From Desulfuromonas acetexigens (GTDB taxonomy: Bacteria; Desulfobacterota; Desulfuromonadia; Desulfuromonadales; Trichloromonadaceae): 64,000 nt of DNA. Under the pieces are notes generated by a model. That model did not search any database. It saw only the letters and a list, made by a program, of their open reading frames with translations, and was not told where the DNA came from. The stretch lies in NCBI RefSeq assembly GCF_900111775.1, contig NZ_FOJJ01000001.1:62001-126000 (forward strand). Reading direction: 5' to 3'. Of this stretch, positions 25,441 through 36,252 are shown in pieces (the first letter of the stretch is position 1; each line of letters opens with the position of its first letter). The position numbers and the translations under genes are program-made.

Positions 25441-25465
25441 ATCTTAACGAGTGTTCAACCGGCGC

Positions 25466-27085
25466 TTACAGGCCCAGTTGCTTGAAGAAGTCGTTGCCTT
25501 TGTCATCGACCAGGATAAAGGCCGGGAAGTCGACGACTTCGATCTTCCAGACCGCTTCCATGCCGAGTTCGGGGAAGTCGATGCACTCGACCTTCTTGAT
25601 GTTCTCCTCGGCGAGGACGGCTGCCGGGCCGCCGATGGAGCCGAGATAGAAGCCGCCGTGTTTCTTGCAGGCGTCGGTGACCTGCTGGCTGCGGTTGCCT
25701 TTGGCGATCATGACCATCGAGCCGCCGTTGGCCTGGAGCAGGTCGACGTAGGAGTCCATGCGCCCGGCGGTGGTGGGGCCGAAGGAGCCGGAGGGCTTGC
25801 CTTTCGGGGTCTTGGCCGGACCGGCGTAGTAGATGGGGTGATTTTTGAGGTAATCGGGGAGCGGCTTGCCGCTGTCGAGAATCTCTTTGAACTTGGCGTG
25901 GGCGATGTCGCGACCGACGACGATGGTGCCGTCGAGGAGCAGGGCGTCACCGACCTTGAGCTTGGTCAGATCGGCCAGGACTTCCTTCATGGGCCGGTTG
26001 AGGTTGATGCGGGTGCCGCGCTCGTGCTTGCCGCGATATTTCTCGGGAATCAGGCGGCCGGGGTTGCGGTCCAACTCTTCGATGAAGAGGCCGTCTTTGG
26101 TAATTTTGGCGCGGATATTACGGTCGGCGGAACAGGAAACGGCCATGCCGACGGGGCAGGAGGCGCCGTGGCGGGGGAGGCGGATGACGCGCACGTCGTG
26201 GGCGAAGTACTTGCCGCCGAACTGGGCGCCGATGCCGAGCTTCTGGGCGGCCTTGAGCAGTTTCTCTTCCATTTCCAGATCGCGGAAGGCCTGACCATGT
26301 TCGTTGCCGACCGTCGGCAGTTCATCGAGATCTTTGGCGGAGGCCAGCTTGACGGTTTTCATGCAGGCGTCGGCCGAGGTGCCGCCGATGGCGAAAGCGA
26401 CATGGTAGGGGGGGCAGGCGGCGGTGCCGAGGTACTTCATCTTGTCGACCAGGAATTTTTCCAGGTTGGCGGGGGTGAGCAGCGCTTTGGTCTCCTGATA
26501 GAGCATCGTTTTGTTGGCGCTGCCGCCGCCTTTGGTGATGAAGAGGAACTTGTAGTAGTCGCTATCGGTCGCCATGATGTCGATCTGCGCCGGTAGATTG
26601 GTGCCGGTATTCTTCTCTTCGTACATGTCGAGGGCGACGGTCTGGCTGTAGCGGAGGTTTTCCTCGGTGTAGGTCTTGTAAACGCCCTTGGAGAGGTATT
26701 CCTCATCCTTCACGCCGGTCCAGACCTGCTGCCCTTTTTTGGCAACGATGGTGGCAGTGCCGGTATCCTGGCAGAGAGGGAGTTCGAAATTGGCGGAGAT
26801 TTCGGCGTTGCGCAAAAAGGCCATGGCGACGCCGCGATCGTTGGGGGAGGCTTCGGGATCGCTCAGGATCTTGGCGACCTGCTCGTTATGTCCGGGGCGC
26901 AGCAGGAAAGAGACGTCACGGAATGCCTGGTTGGCGAGGACGGTGAGAGCTTCGGGATCGACCTTGACGACATCCTTCCCCTCGAACTTGACGACCGAGA
27001 CATACTTCTCCGATCCGGGGATCTTGTAGTATTTGGTTTCGTCCTTGGCCAGCGGGAAGGGATCCTGGTACTTGAACTCCGGCAT
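25466..27085 (-). CDS. fumA: Fumarate hydratase class I (iron-sulfur)
   Basis: This 539-aa enzyme interconverts fumarate and malate in the citric acid cycle using an oxygen-labile [4Fe-4S] cluster. Similarity to E. coli FumA/FumB is strong along the N-terminus ([48 protein letters not shown]), with the cluster-region [18 protein letters not shown], and the C-terminal domain ends [18 protein letters not shown]. It is a single-chain form. It reads from its own promoter, ends at a shared terminator, and is divergent from the threonine deaminase gene. Confidence 0.95.
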   Translation of the reverse strand: MPEFKYQDPFPLAKDETKYYKIPGSEKYVSVVKFEGKDVVKVDPEALTVLANQAFRDVSFLLRPGHNEQVAKILSDPEASPNDRGVAMAFLRNAEISANFELPLCQDTGTATIVAKKGQQVWTGVKDEEYLSKGVYKTYTEENLRYSQTVALDMYEEKNTGTNLPAQIDIMATDSDYYKFLFITKGGGSANKTMLYQETKALLTPANLEKFLVDKMKYLGTAACPPYHVAFAIGGTSADACMKTVKLASAKDLDELPTVGNEHGQAFRDLEMEEKLLKAAQKLGIGAQFGGKYFAHDVRVIRLPRHGASCPVGMAVSCSADRNIRAKITKDGLFIEELDRNPGRLIPEKYRGKHERGTRINLNRPMKEVLADLTKLKVGDALLLDGTIVVGRDIAHAKFKEILDSGKPLPDYLKNHPIYYAGPAKTPKGKPSGSFGPTTAGRMDSYVDLLQANGGSMVMIAKGNRSQQVTDACKKHGGFYLGSIGGPAAVLAEENIKKVECIDFPELGMEAVWKIEVVDFPAFILVDDKGNDFFKQLGL

Positions 27086-27157
27086 GGTTTTCTCTCCTTT
27101 TCGGTATTGAATGGCGGCGAACCCACTTTCGCCGCGCCCGTAAACAATCGATCCGAA

Positions 27158-27186
27158 AGTATATAGAAGCCCTGCTAATTTGTCGA
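27158..27186 (-). promoter_or_regulatory. Sigma70-type promoter for fumarase
   Basis: On the - strand TCGACA (27186-27181), a 17-base spacer and TATACT (27163-27158) each match the consensus hexamers at five of six positions. The start codon lies 73 bases downstream. Confidence 0.7.
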
Positions 27187-27317
27187 CACTAAGATGTGTT
27201 TTGTTCGCCTTGCAGGGGATTTTCCTGTGGATTTTGCCGCCCCGCAGGTGTAGTTAAACCTTTCCGCTCATTTGCCGTGTCGCTCTGCCCGGCGACCGGT
27301 TCGACAGGAGGAGTTCC

Positions 27318-28826
27318 ATGCAGAAACTGCTGAAACAGATATTGACCTCAAGGGTTTATGAAGCCGCGGTGGAAACGCCCCTCGACGAGGCGCCGGTCCT
27401 CTCGGCCCAGTTCAACAACCGCATCCTGCTCAAACGGGAGGATTTACAGACGGTCTTTTCCTTCAAGTTGCGCGGCGCCTACAACCGCATCGCCCATCTT
27501 TCCGAAGAAGACCGTCGCCGTGGCGTGATCGCCGCCTCGGCCGGCAATCATGCCCAGGGGGTGGCTTTTTCCGCCCGGAAACTGGGCATCCGCGCAGTCA
27601 TCGTCATGCCCCGCACGACCCCGCTGATCAAGGTCGAGGCGGTACGACGCCTGGGCGGCGAGGTCATTCTCCATGGTGACAGCTATTCGGAAGCCCAGGA
27701 TTACTGCGATCGCCTGATCGATGAAACGGGCATGGTCTTCATCCATCCCTTCGATGATGAATTGGTCATTGCCGGTCAGGGGACGGTGGCGGTCGAACTC
27801 CTGCGCCAGAGCGCCGGGAGTATGGACGCAGTCTTCGTGCCGGTCGGCGGCGGCGGGCTCATTGCCGGCATCGGCGGCTATCTGAAGGCCCTGTGCCCCG
27901 AGGTCAAGGTGATCGGCGTTGAGCCCGAGGACAGTGATGCCATGTACCGCTCCTTGCAGGCCGGACGGCGGGTGCGCCTCGATTCGGTGGGGATTTTCGC
28001 TGACGGCGTGGCGGTGAGGGAGGTCGGCAAGCTGACCTTCGATTATTGCCGGCGCTGCGTCGACGAAATCATCCGGGTCGATACGGACGAGCTCTGCGGC
28101 GCCATCAAGAGTATCTACCAGAGTACCCGGTCCATCGTCGAGCCGGCCGGCGCTCTGGGGATGGCCGGGCTGAAGAAGTATATCCGCGAGCGCAAGGTGA
28201 CCGGACAGACCTTGGTCGCCATCAATTCCGGGGCGAACATGAATTTCGAGCGGTTGCGCTACGTCGCCGAGCGCACCCAGATCGGCGAGAAGCAGGAGGC
28301 GCTCTTTGCCGTCACCATCCCCGAAGAACCGGGAGCCCTCAAGCGTTTCTGTGGGGAAATCGGCGAGGAGCGCAGCATCACCGAGTTCAACTATCGCCTC
28401 TCCGGCCGGGATCGGGCGCATATCTTCGTCGGTCTGTCGATTCGGGACGAGCAGGAGCGCGCCGACTTCAGCCGCCAACTTGCAGGCAAGGGCTTCGTCA
28501 ATCTCGATCTCACCGACAACGACCTCGCCAAGACCCATGTGCGGTACATGGTCGGCGGCAAATCGGCCGAAGTCGGGCGCGAAGTGCTTTATCGTTTCTG
28601 GTTTCCCGAACGCCCGGGCGCCCTGACCCGCTTCCTCGCCTCCATGGGGGAGAACTGGAATATTTCCCTCTTCCACTACCGTATGCAGGGGGGCGATTAC
28701 GGTCGGGTGCTGATCGGGCTAGAGATCCCGAAGGGGGAAGAGGGGGCGTTTCGTTCCTTTTTACAGGAACTTGGTTACCGCTATAATGAGGAGAGCGACA
28801 ACGCGGCCTATCGCCTTTTTCTCTGA
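27318..28826 (+). CDS. ilvA: Threonine ammonia-lyase, biosynthetic (IlvA)
   Basis: The 502-aa enzyme turns threonine into 2-oxobutanoate, the first committed step to isoleucine. It has a PLP fold-type II domain with the lysine motif FSFKLRGAYNRI (about residues 49-60), the glycine-rich phosphate loop VPVGGGGLIAGIGGYL, and two C-terminal ACT-like domains (about 330-410 and 420-500: ALFAVTIPEEPGALKRF and RFWFPERPGALTRFLA) for feedback control by isoleucine and valine. GGAGG precedes the ATG. Length is that of the long biosynthetic form. Confidence 0.95.
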   Translation: MQKLLKQILTSRVYEAAVETPLDEAPVLSAQFNNRILLKREDLQTVFSFKLRGAYNRIAHLSEEDRRRGVIAASAGNHAQGVAFSARKLGIRAVIVMPRTTPLIKVEAVRRLGGEVILHGDSYSEAQDYCDRLIDETGMVFIHPFDDELVIAGQGTVAVELLRQSAGSMDAVFVPVGGGGLIAGIGGYLKALCPEVKVIGVEPEDSDAMYRSLQAGRRVRLDSVGIFADGVAVREVGKLTFDYCRRCVDEIIRVDTDELCGAIKSIYQSTRSIVEPAGALGMAGLKKYIRERKVTGQTLVAINSGANMNFERLRYVAERTQIGEKQEALFAVTIPEEPGALKRFCGEIGEERSITEFNYRLSGRDRAHIFVGLSIRDEQERADFSRQLAGKGFVNLDLTDNDLAKTHVRYMVGGKSAEVGREVLYRFWFPERPGALTRFLASMGENWNISLFHYRMQGGDYGRVLIGLEIPKGEEGAFRSFLQELGYRYNEESDNAAYRLFL

Positions 28827-28857
28827 AAAACTTGTATACTTTAGGGGTTTCTACGGA

Positions 28858-28886
28858 TTGACAAGGTCAAGGTTCCACGAGAGAAT
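28858..28886 (+). promoter_or_regulatory. Candidate sigma70 promoter for the hybrid kinase
   Basis: TTGACA at 28858-28863 is followed after 17 bases by GAGAAT (four of six). The -10 is weak. The kinase ATG lies about 90 bases downstream, with CGGAGG before it. Confidence 0.5.
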
Positions 28887-28976
28887 AGGCCCGTTTTTAA
28901 GCATGGAGCGGCCGGCCATCGATGGGGTACGTCGCTGCCATTGTAATGATTATGAGCCGATTTTATTCGGAGGTTT

Positions 28977-31037
28977 ATGCGCCCGACGGTTTTGGTCATC
29001 GATGACGACCGCGTGACCCGTGAAATTCTCTCCGAACTGCTCTGGGATGCCGGTTTGAACGTGGTTCTGGCGAGCGGGGGGGAGGAGGGCTGCCGCCTTG
29101 CCTGTGAAAATCCTCCCGACGTGGTGCTCGTCGATCTTTTCATGCCCGGCTGGGGCGGTTTAGAGGTTTGCCGCTTTTTGCGCGCGCAACCGGCGTTGAA
29201 ACAGATCCCGATCCTGCTCATGACCGCGCACACCGATCGGGAAGGTCTGGTCAACCCCTTCCGTGTTGGCGCCGACGATTACATCGCCAAACCCTTCGAC
29301 TTCGACGAACTGCTCGCCCGCGTTCAGGGCAATCTCCTGAAAAAACAAGCCATCGACCGCCGCGACAATAAGGCCCGTCATTACGATGCGCTGCTGAAGA
29401 TTTCCGAAACCCTCAGCGAGAATGGCGATGCCGCCGCCGCTCTCAAGGAGATTGTCCGGCAGATTTCCTCCCATCTGGAGTCGGTCGACCGTTGTTCCAT
29501 CGCCCTGGTGCGAGAAGCGGAGGGCTGCGCTTATGTCATGGCGACGACGGCGGACATCCAGCGCCCGACCTTTCGCATCGACTTGAAGAACTACCCGGAG
29601 ATCCGCCAGGCCATGGCCACCGGTCGGCCGCTGCTGATCGAAAATCTGGTGGAAAATCCTCTCATCGCCGAAATCCTGCCCGCCTTCGAAGGGCGGGACA
29701 TCAGCGCCATTCTGGTCTTCCCGGTGGTCGATGCCCGGCGCGTCATCGGCGCTATGATCATTCGCATCGCCCGTCCCGGCGAAGGGGTGGATCGGGATGA
29801 GGTCGATTTTTGCCGACTGGTTTCCAGCGTGGTGGTTACGGCGCTCAAGACCAGCGACTTCTTCCAGTTGGTCTGGGAAGAGGCAGAGGTGTTGCGCGTC
29901 GCCAAAGAGCGTCTGGAAGCGGATCTACGTATCAAACAGGCCTATGAGGAGCTCTTCGAGAACGCCTCGGAAGGGCTGATCGCCTTTTCCGCCGCCGGCG
30001 AGATCGCCTATGCCAACCGCTGCCTGGTCGAGATGGTCGGAGAATTTCCTTCCGGCCTGAGCGGCGTATCGCTGGCAGAGCTTTTCGGCGCCGAGGTGCA
30101 GGAGCGGTTTCTCACTTTCAGTGTCGCTAACGATGATTCGGCCGGGGTGGATGGGCGCTTCGATATCGGCTTCGTCCCCAGGGTTGGCGAGCCGCGTACT
30201 TTTTCCGTGAGTATCGGCGGCCGTCCGGTCCTGAACGGCCTGCGCGTCGCGGCGCTGCGCGACGTCACCGACAAGCGCCGCATCGCAGAGGATCTGCTGC
30301 GGGTCAAGGAGCTCCTCGAAGAAACCAACGCCGCCCTGGTCAAGGCCGACCAGGCCCGGAACGAGTTTCTCGATACCGCCGTTCATGAATTACGCACCCC
30401 GGTCACCATCGTCAGCGGCTATTGTTCGCTGCTGGCCGAAACGGATCAGGCCCAGCTTTCCGACGAGCAGCGGGTTTATATTGAAGAGGCGGTGGCGGCG
30501 GCGGATCGACTGGCCGATCTGATCACCAACCTGCTCGACCTCTCCCGGCTGGAATCGGGGAGTATGCCGCTGGCACTGGAACGCTGCGATCTGGTCGCGA
30601 CCATGCGTGATTTTTTGCACGATCATCAGCCCCTGCTTGAGAAGAGCCAACTGACCCTGCAGACCACCTTGCCCGAAAGCGCCGTAGCCCTCTACGACGA
30701 GGAGCGCATTTACCGGGTGCTGGCCAACCTTTTTGGTAATGCCGTCAAATTCACCCCGATCGGCGGCAACATCCATCTCAGCCTCGAAGAAACCGCCGAT
30801 GCCGTGCTCTTTTCCATCGAGGATACGGGTAAGGGCATTCCCGAGGAGGCGCTCCCCCGTCTTTTTGAACAGTTCTATCAGGTCGGCCGGGGCGATTCCC
30901 GCCAGGGCAGTGGCTTGGGGCTTTATATCTGCAAAAAGATCATCCAGTCCCATCATGGTGAAATCTGGGTAGAAAGTCGGCTCGGCATAGGGAGCCGCTT
31001 CTCCTTCACCCTGCCTAAACCAGGACCACTCTCCTAA
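28977..31037 (+). CDS. Receiver-GAF-PAS sensor histidine kinase
   Basis: This 686-aa cytoplasmic protein has an N-terminal receiver (about 1-120; acidic pair Asp9/Asp10, phospho-Asp53 in VVLVDLFMPG, KPFD near 106). A GAF domain follows (about 150-305), then a coiled segment, a PAS domain (about 320-430) and a HisKA/HATPase core with His470 in AVHELRTPVTI, N-box NLFGNAVKF and G-boxes DTGKGIPEE and GSGLGLYICKKI. It has no membrane helix, so it takes input by phosphotransfer and by ligands of GAF/PAS. No dedicated response regulator is next to it. Confidence 0.92.
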   Translation: MRPTVLVIDDDRVTREILSELLWDAGLNVVLASGGEEGCRLACENPPDVVLVDLFMPGWGGLEVCRFLRAQPALKQIPILLMTAHTDREGLVNPFRVGADDYIAKPFDFDELLARVQGNLLKKQAIDRRDNKARHYDALLKISETLSENGDAAAALKEIVRQISSHLESVDRCSIALVREAEGCAYVMATTADIQRPTFRIDLKNYPEIRQAMATGRPLLIENLVENPLIAEILPAFEGRDISAILVFPVVDARRVIGAMIIRIARPGEGVDRDEVDFCRLVSSVVVTALKTSDFFQLVWEEAEVLRVAKERLEADLRIKQAYEELFENASEGLIAFSAAGEIAYANRCLVEMVGEFPSGLSGVSLAELFGAEVQERFLTFSVANDDSAGVDGRFDIGFVPRVGEPRTFSVSIGGRPVLNGLRVAALRDVTDKRRIAEDLLRVKELLEETNAALVKADQARNEFLDTAVHELRTPVTIVSGYCSLLAETDQAQLSDEQRVYIEEAVAAADRLADLITNLLDLSRLESGSMPLALERCDLVATMRDFLHDHQPLLEKSQLTLQTTLPESAVALYDEERIYRVLANLFGNAVKFTPIGGNIHLSLEETADAVLFSIEDTGKGIPEEALPRLFEQFYQVGRGDSRQGSGLGLYICKKIIQSHHGEIWVESRLGIGSRFSFTLPKPGPLS

Positions 31038-31097
31038 AAAATTCTCTTCATTCGACCCCGCGCTCCGGCAATTTTTCTTGCGAAAAGCCGCTTTGAA

Positions 31098-31122
31098 ATA
31101 GTTGACAGTTTCAATCAGGTAT
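31098..31122 (+). promoter_or_regulatory. IscR type 1-like operator overlapping the cysE-isc promoter
   Basis: The 25-base site begins ATAGTTGAC and ends TCAGGTAT and is a near palindrome. Compared by eye with the published E. coli IscR type 1 consensus, it agrees at 23 of 25 positions (differences at site positions 10 and 17). It contains TTGACA (31102-31107), a -35 hexamer with a weak -10 (TATCGA, 31125-31130) 17 bases on. Binding of [2Fe-2S]-IscR here would repress the operon that encodes IscR itself. Confidence 0.78.
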
Positions 31123-31170
31123 GTTATCGATGGATCAAAATGATGACGTACTAGAGAGGAGACTTGTCTG

Positions 31171-31857
31171 GTGTTTTCCACCCTGAAAGAAGATTTCAAA
31201 GTCGTCTTCGAACGCGACCCGGCCGTGCGCAGCAAGTTGGAAATCTGCTTCTGCTATCCTGGCTTTCATGCCCTGCTCATGCACCGCGCGGCGCATGCTC
31301 TGTGGCGGCGCAAGTTCTATTTTTTCGGGCGCTTGATTTCCCATGTCAGTCGTTTTTTGACCGGTATCGAGATTCATCCCGGGGCGAAAATCGGCAAGGG
31401 TTTCTTTATCGACCACGGCATGGGGGTGGTGATCGGCGAAACGGCGGAGATTGGTGACAACTGCACCCTCTACCACGGCGTCACCCTCGGCGGTACCTCC
31501 TGGGCCAAGGAGAAGCGCCACCCGACCCTGGGTAATAACGTGGTGATTGGCTCGGGAGCGAAGATTCTCGGACCTTTTACTGTCGGCGACAACAGCAAGA
31601 TCGGCTCCAACTCGGTGGTGGTCAAGGAAGTGCCGCCCAATTCCACCGTTGTCGGCGTGCCTGGGCGGATCGTCCTCTCCGACGGCGCCAAGCCGGAAAG
31701 TCGAGCCGACTTGGAGCATGGGCGGCTGCCGGACCCGGAAGCCAAGGCGATCTCCTGCCTTTTCGACCAGCTGCGCGCCCTCGAAGAGAAGGTCAATCGC
31801 CTCTCTGGCGACGCCTCCGGCAAGGCTGACGACCCCTCTGCGGGGAAGGCGTCATGA
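31171..31857 (+). CDS. cysE: Serine O-acetyltransferase (CysE)
   Basis: The 228-aa enzyme acetylates serine to O-acetylserine, the precursor of cysteine. It has a short N-terminal helical region and a left-handed beta-helix with hexapeptide repeats, including [21 protein letters not shown] and the catalytic DHGMG and HGVTLGGT motifs. The start is GTG at 31171 after GAGGAG. Its stop overlaps the start of iscR. Supplying cysteine in the same operon as a cysteine desulfurase ties sulfur assimilation to Fe-S assembly. Confidence 0.93.
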   Translation: MFSTLKEDFKVVFERDPAVRSKLEICFCYPGFHALLMHRAAHALWRRKFYFFGRLISHVSRFLTGIEIHPGAKIGKGFFIDHGMGVVIGETAEIGDNCTLYHGVTLGGTSWAKEKRHPTLGNNVVIGSGAKILGPFTVGDNSKIGSNSVVVKEVPPNSTVVGVPGRIVLSDGAKPESRADLEHGRLPDPEAKAISCLFDQLRALEEKVNRLSGDASGKADDPSAGKAS

Positions 31858-32297
31858 GGCTGTCGACCAAGGCTCAGTATGCGGTGCGCGCCATGGTCAG
31901 CCTCCATCTTCACGGTCGGGATGCTCCTGTCAGTCTCAAGGATATTTCGACCCGGGAGGATATCTCCCAGACCTATCTGGAGCAACTTTTCGTCAAGCTC
32001 CGCCGACGAGGGCTGGTAGACAGTGTACGCGGCCCGGGCGGCGGCTATCTGCTAGCCCGGCCCGCTTCGCTCATCCGGGTCGATGAAATTATCGAAAGTG
32101 TCGAGGAATCCCTCGTTCCCGTTGCCTGTATGGATGAGGACGGTCGCTGCTCCTGCGATTCCCAGTGTGTGACCCACAGTGTCTGGCAGGGCTTAGCGGA
32201 AAAAATCCGTGGCTTTCTCGCCTCCATGACCCTGGAGGATCTGACCCGAGAAGCGCGGCGGAAACACGAAGCGACGGAAACGACCGACAGTCGTTAA
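31854..32297 (+). CDS. iscR: Rrf2-family iron-sulfur regulator (IscR)
   Basis: The 147-aa protein starts [17 protein letters not shown], the Rrf2 winged-helix signature, with recognition helix [18 protein letters not shown] and [11 protein letters not shown] wing. Cluster ligands resemble IscR: Cys92, Cys99 (or Cys101), Cys105 and His108 against Cys92, Cys98, Cys104 and His107 in E. coli. It probably senses [2Fe-2S] status and represses its own operon at the site at 31098-31122. It overlaps cysE by four bases. Confidence 0.93.
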   Translation: MRLSTKAQYAVRAMVSLHLHGRDAPVSLKDISTREDISQTYLEQLFVKLRRRGLVDSVRGPGGGYLLARPASLIRVDEIIESVEESLVPVACMDEDGRCSCDSQCVTHSVWQGLAEKIRGFLASMTLEDLTREARRKHEATETTDSR

Positions 32298-32356
32298 ACA
32301 ACCCTGGCGCCTGGCTTTTGCGCTGGACAGATATGAATGATTTTGGAGGAGAGATC

Positions 32357-33571
32357 GTGAAACGCATTTACATGGATAACAACGCCACCACGGCGGTTCG
32401 TCCCGAAGTTCTCGACGCTATGCTCCCGTTTTACCGTGAGCAGTTCGGCAACCCCTCCAGCGTCCATTGGGCCGGGCGGGCGGTGAGCGGTGCGGTCGAA
32501 AAGGCCCGTGAGCAGGTGGCGCAGCTGATCAACTGCTCGCCGGCCGAGATCGTCTTTGTCTCCTGCGGGAGCGAAGGGGACAATATGGCTCTGAAGGGGA
32601 CGGTCGACGCCCTGCGCGACAAAGGAGACCACATCATCACCACCACCGTGGAACATCCGGCCGTGCTCGAAACCTGTAAGGCTCTGGAAAAACAGGGGGT
32701 GCGAGTGACCTATCTGCCTGTCGACCACAACGGCATGCTCAACCTGGCCGAGCTGGAAGCGGCGATCACCGACAAAACCATCCTCATTTCGGTGATGTGG
32801 GCGAACAACGAAACGGGCAATCTCTATCCCATCGAGGAAATCGGTGCCATCGCCCGCAAGTACAAGGTGCGTTTCCACACCGATGCGGTGCAGGCGGTGG
32901 GGAAGGTTCCCGTCGACGTCCAGAAGGCCAATGTCGATCTACTCGTTCTTTCCGGCCACAAACTTGGCGCGGCCAAGGGGGTGGGAGCGATCTACATTCG
33001 CCGTGGCACCCGCCTGACCCCCTTTATGCATGGTGGCCATCAGGAACGCGGTCGCCGGGCCGGTACCCATAACGTCGCCGGTATCGTTGGTCTCGGCGTC
33101 GCCTGCGAACTGGCGGGTGCGCATCTCGAGGCCGAGGCTACCCGCATTCGCGCCCTGCGCGATAGGCTTGAGCAGGGGATTTTGGAGCGGGTTCCCGAGA
33201 TCAAGCTCAACGGCCATCCCGATCCCAATCTGCGGCTGCCCAATACCCTCAACGTGAGTTTCGCCTATATCGAAGGGGAGTCGCTGCTGCTCAACTTCGA
33301 TATGAAAGGCATTGCCGCTTCCTCCGGATCGGCTTGCACCTCGGGGTCGCTGGAGCCGTCCCATGTCATGGGCGCCATGTGCGTCGACGTGGTGCTGGCT
33401 CATTCGAGCACCCGTTTCAGCCTGGGAGCGGACAATACCGAGGAAGATGTCGATTACGTGCTGGAGGTGCTTCCCCCCATCGTTCAGCGCCTACGGGAGA
33501 TGAGCCCCTTGTACAACCGCGCCGAACCGCTCTCCTGCAAGGAGTGTCAGGTCATTAGAAAGGTTCACTAA
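32357..33571 (+). CDS. iscS: Cysteine desulfurase (IscS/NifS)
   Basis: The 404-aa PLP enzyme takes sulfur from cysteine and passes it to the scaffold IscU. Motifs are RIYMDNNATTAVRPEVL at the start, the PLP-lysine loop LVLSGHKLGAAKGVG and the persulfide cysteine in ASSGSACTSGSLEP, with a C-terminal tail containing CKECQ. The frame is open far upstream, but GTG at 32357 is preceded by GGAGGA at ideal spacing and gives the family N-terminus. An ATG at 32333 is the alternative. It is close to the NifS-like branch common in anaerobes. Confidence 0.95.
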   Translation: MKRIYMDNNATTAVRPEVLDAMLPFYREQFGNPSSVHWAGRAVSGAVEKAREQVAQLINCSPAEIVFVSCGSEGDNMALKGTVDALRDKGDHIITTTVEHPAVLETCKALEKQGVRVTYLPVDHNGMLNLAELEAAITDKTILISVMWANNETGNLYPIEEIGAIARKYKVRFHTDAVQAVGKVPVDVQKANVDLLVLSGHKLGAAKGVGAIYIRRGTRLTPFMHGGHQERGRRAGTHNVAGIVGLGVACELAGAHLEAEATRIRALRDRLEQGILERVPEIKLNGHPDPNLRLPNTLNVSFAYIEGESLLLNFDMKGIAASSGSACTSGSLEPSHVMGAMCVDVVLAHSSTRFSLGADNTEEDVDYVLEVLPPIVQRLREMSPLYNRAEPLSCKECQVIRKVH

Positions 33572-33631
33572 AACAAGCTGTTCGTCTTAAAAGCTCAAGC
33601 GTCTTCTGAGGCGCGATAAAGGAGATATCTT

Positions 33632-34003
33632 ATGTATTCCGAAAAAGTGATGGATCATTTTACCAATCCCCGTAACGTCGGGGAGATTGAAAACGCCGAC
33701 GGGGTCGGGGAGGTCGGGAACGCCTCCTGCGGCGATATCATGAAAATTTTTCTCAAGGTCGAGGACAATGTCATCAAGGACATCAAGTTCAAGACCTTCG
33801 GTTGCGGTGCGGCCATCGCCACCTCGTCGATGGTGACGGAAATGGCTATCGGCAAGACCCTCGACGAAGCCCTGGAGTTGACCAACGCCGCCGTCGCCGA
33901 GGCCCTCGACGGTTTGCCGGCGCAGAAGATGCACTGTTCCAACCTGGCCGCCGACGCCCTGCATGAGGCGATCAAGAATTACAAGGAGACCCATTCCGCT
34001 TGA
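33632..34003 (+). CDS. iscU: Iron-sulfur cluster scaffold protein (IscU/NifU-like)
   Basis: The 123-aa protein keeps the three cluster-binding cysteines in GNASCGD, FKTFGCGAAIATSSM and KMHCSNLAADAL, and the length of IscU with no NifU C-terminal extension. It is the last gene of the cysE-iscR-iscS-iscU set. No iscA, hscB, hscA or fdx follows in this window, as is usual in reduced Isc systems of anaerobes. It assembles [2Fe-2S] and [4Fe-4S] clusters for targets such as fumarase and LeuC in this window. Confidence 0.95.
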   Translation: MYSEKVMDHFTNPRNVGEIENADGVGEVGNASCGDIMKIFLKVEDNVIKDIKFKTFGCGAAIATSSMVTEMAIGKTLDEALELTNAAVAEALDGLPAQKMHCSNLAADALHEAIKNYKETHSA

Positions 34004-34111
34004 GGCCTCTTCTCCTGTGGACCCCGCATCGGTAAGGCATTTTGCTTTATCAAATCGGGTATGGGGATGTCGAAAAAAGCTGTTTCTTCTCGCTTTAATG
34101 CGGAATGCGGC

Positions 34112-34140
34112 TTGACATCCCGGGGCGGACTCTGTTTTAT
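34112..34140 (+). promoter_or_regulatory. Promoter of the leu T-box leader
   Basis: TTGACA at 34112-34117, 17 bases, then TTTTAT (34135-34140); TATAGT at 34138-34143 is an alternative -10 with a longer spacer. Transcription would start near 34147, at the beginning of the T-box leader. Confidence 0.6.
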
Positions 34141-34149
34141 AGTAAAGCA

Positions 34150-34412
34150 CATGGATTAAAGACGTTGATGAGGAGTAGTAGGCGCTCCTTTCCGTTTCAG
34201 AGAGCCGGCGGTCGCTGCGAGCCGGTACGGAAATCGCCGAACTCGCCTCGGAGTCGCCCAGGTGAAGCCGCCAGCCGGTTAGCTTGGGACGTGAGCCCGC
34301 GTAAAGGGCCAAAGAAGGTTCGCCAATGCGTTTCGCGCAGGCGGACGAATCAGGGTGGTACCGCGAAGCATACGCTCTCGCCCCTGTTTTTGGGGCGGGA
34401 GTTTTTTATTTA
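34150..34412 (+). ncRNA. T-box riboswitch, Leu specific, upstream of leuA
   Basis: The leader has T-box landmarks in order. These are AGTAGTAGGC and CAGAGAGCCGG-GGTCGCTGCGAGCCGG of stem I, a specifier loop GAACTCG with codon CTC (Leu) at 34242-34244, the T-box sequence AGGGTGGTACCGCG at 34352-34365, and a terminator GCTCTCGCCCC / GGGGCGGGAG + TTTTTT at 34374-34412. Uncharged tRNA-Leu would pair with the specifier and the T-box and favour the antiterminator, so leuA is read only when leucine is scarce. Confidence 0.93.
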
Positions 34413-34561
34413 GCGAAAGGGGGTGGTCGGATGGAATCGGACCTGGGCGAGCCGGCCCTTGAACGGCCGGCGAAGGAACAGGAGAAAATGAGCGAGCTGT
34501 TCGACCTGAAAACCCCCAATCTCAACAAATAGCGGGCGGGGAACCTAATCTGGAGGAAACG

Positions 34562-36100
<1,539 letters not shown>

Positions 36101-36124
36101 GTGCTCTCGGTTGATCGGGCCTTG

Positions 36125-36158
36125 CGGGCGGGGCGGCGGTTTGGCTGTCCCGCCCGCT
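36125..36158. repeat. GC hairpin between leuA and leuC
   Basis: GCGGGCGGG and CCCGCCCGC can pair around a 16-base loop in the 152-bp gap. No T-run follows, so it is unlikely to stop transcription fully. It might stabilise the leuA message or attenuate leuC. Confidence 0.45.
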
Positions 36159-36252
36159 TTGCGCGCAAGCCCCGGACAAGGCTTGCCTGTTTTTGGCCCT
36201 TGGGATAGAATCGCCGCGCTTCGCCATCGAATTAGTCAGTCAAGGAGAGATT

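Noticed and set aside
32165-32356. Extension of the IscS frame upstream
   Set aside because: It overlaps iscR and has no family similarity. GTG 32357 with GGAGGA gives the conserved N-terminus.
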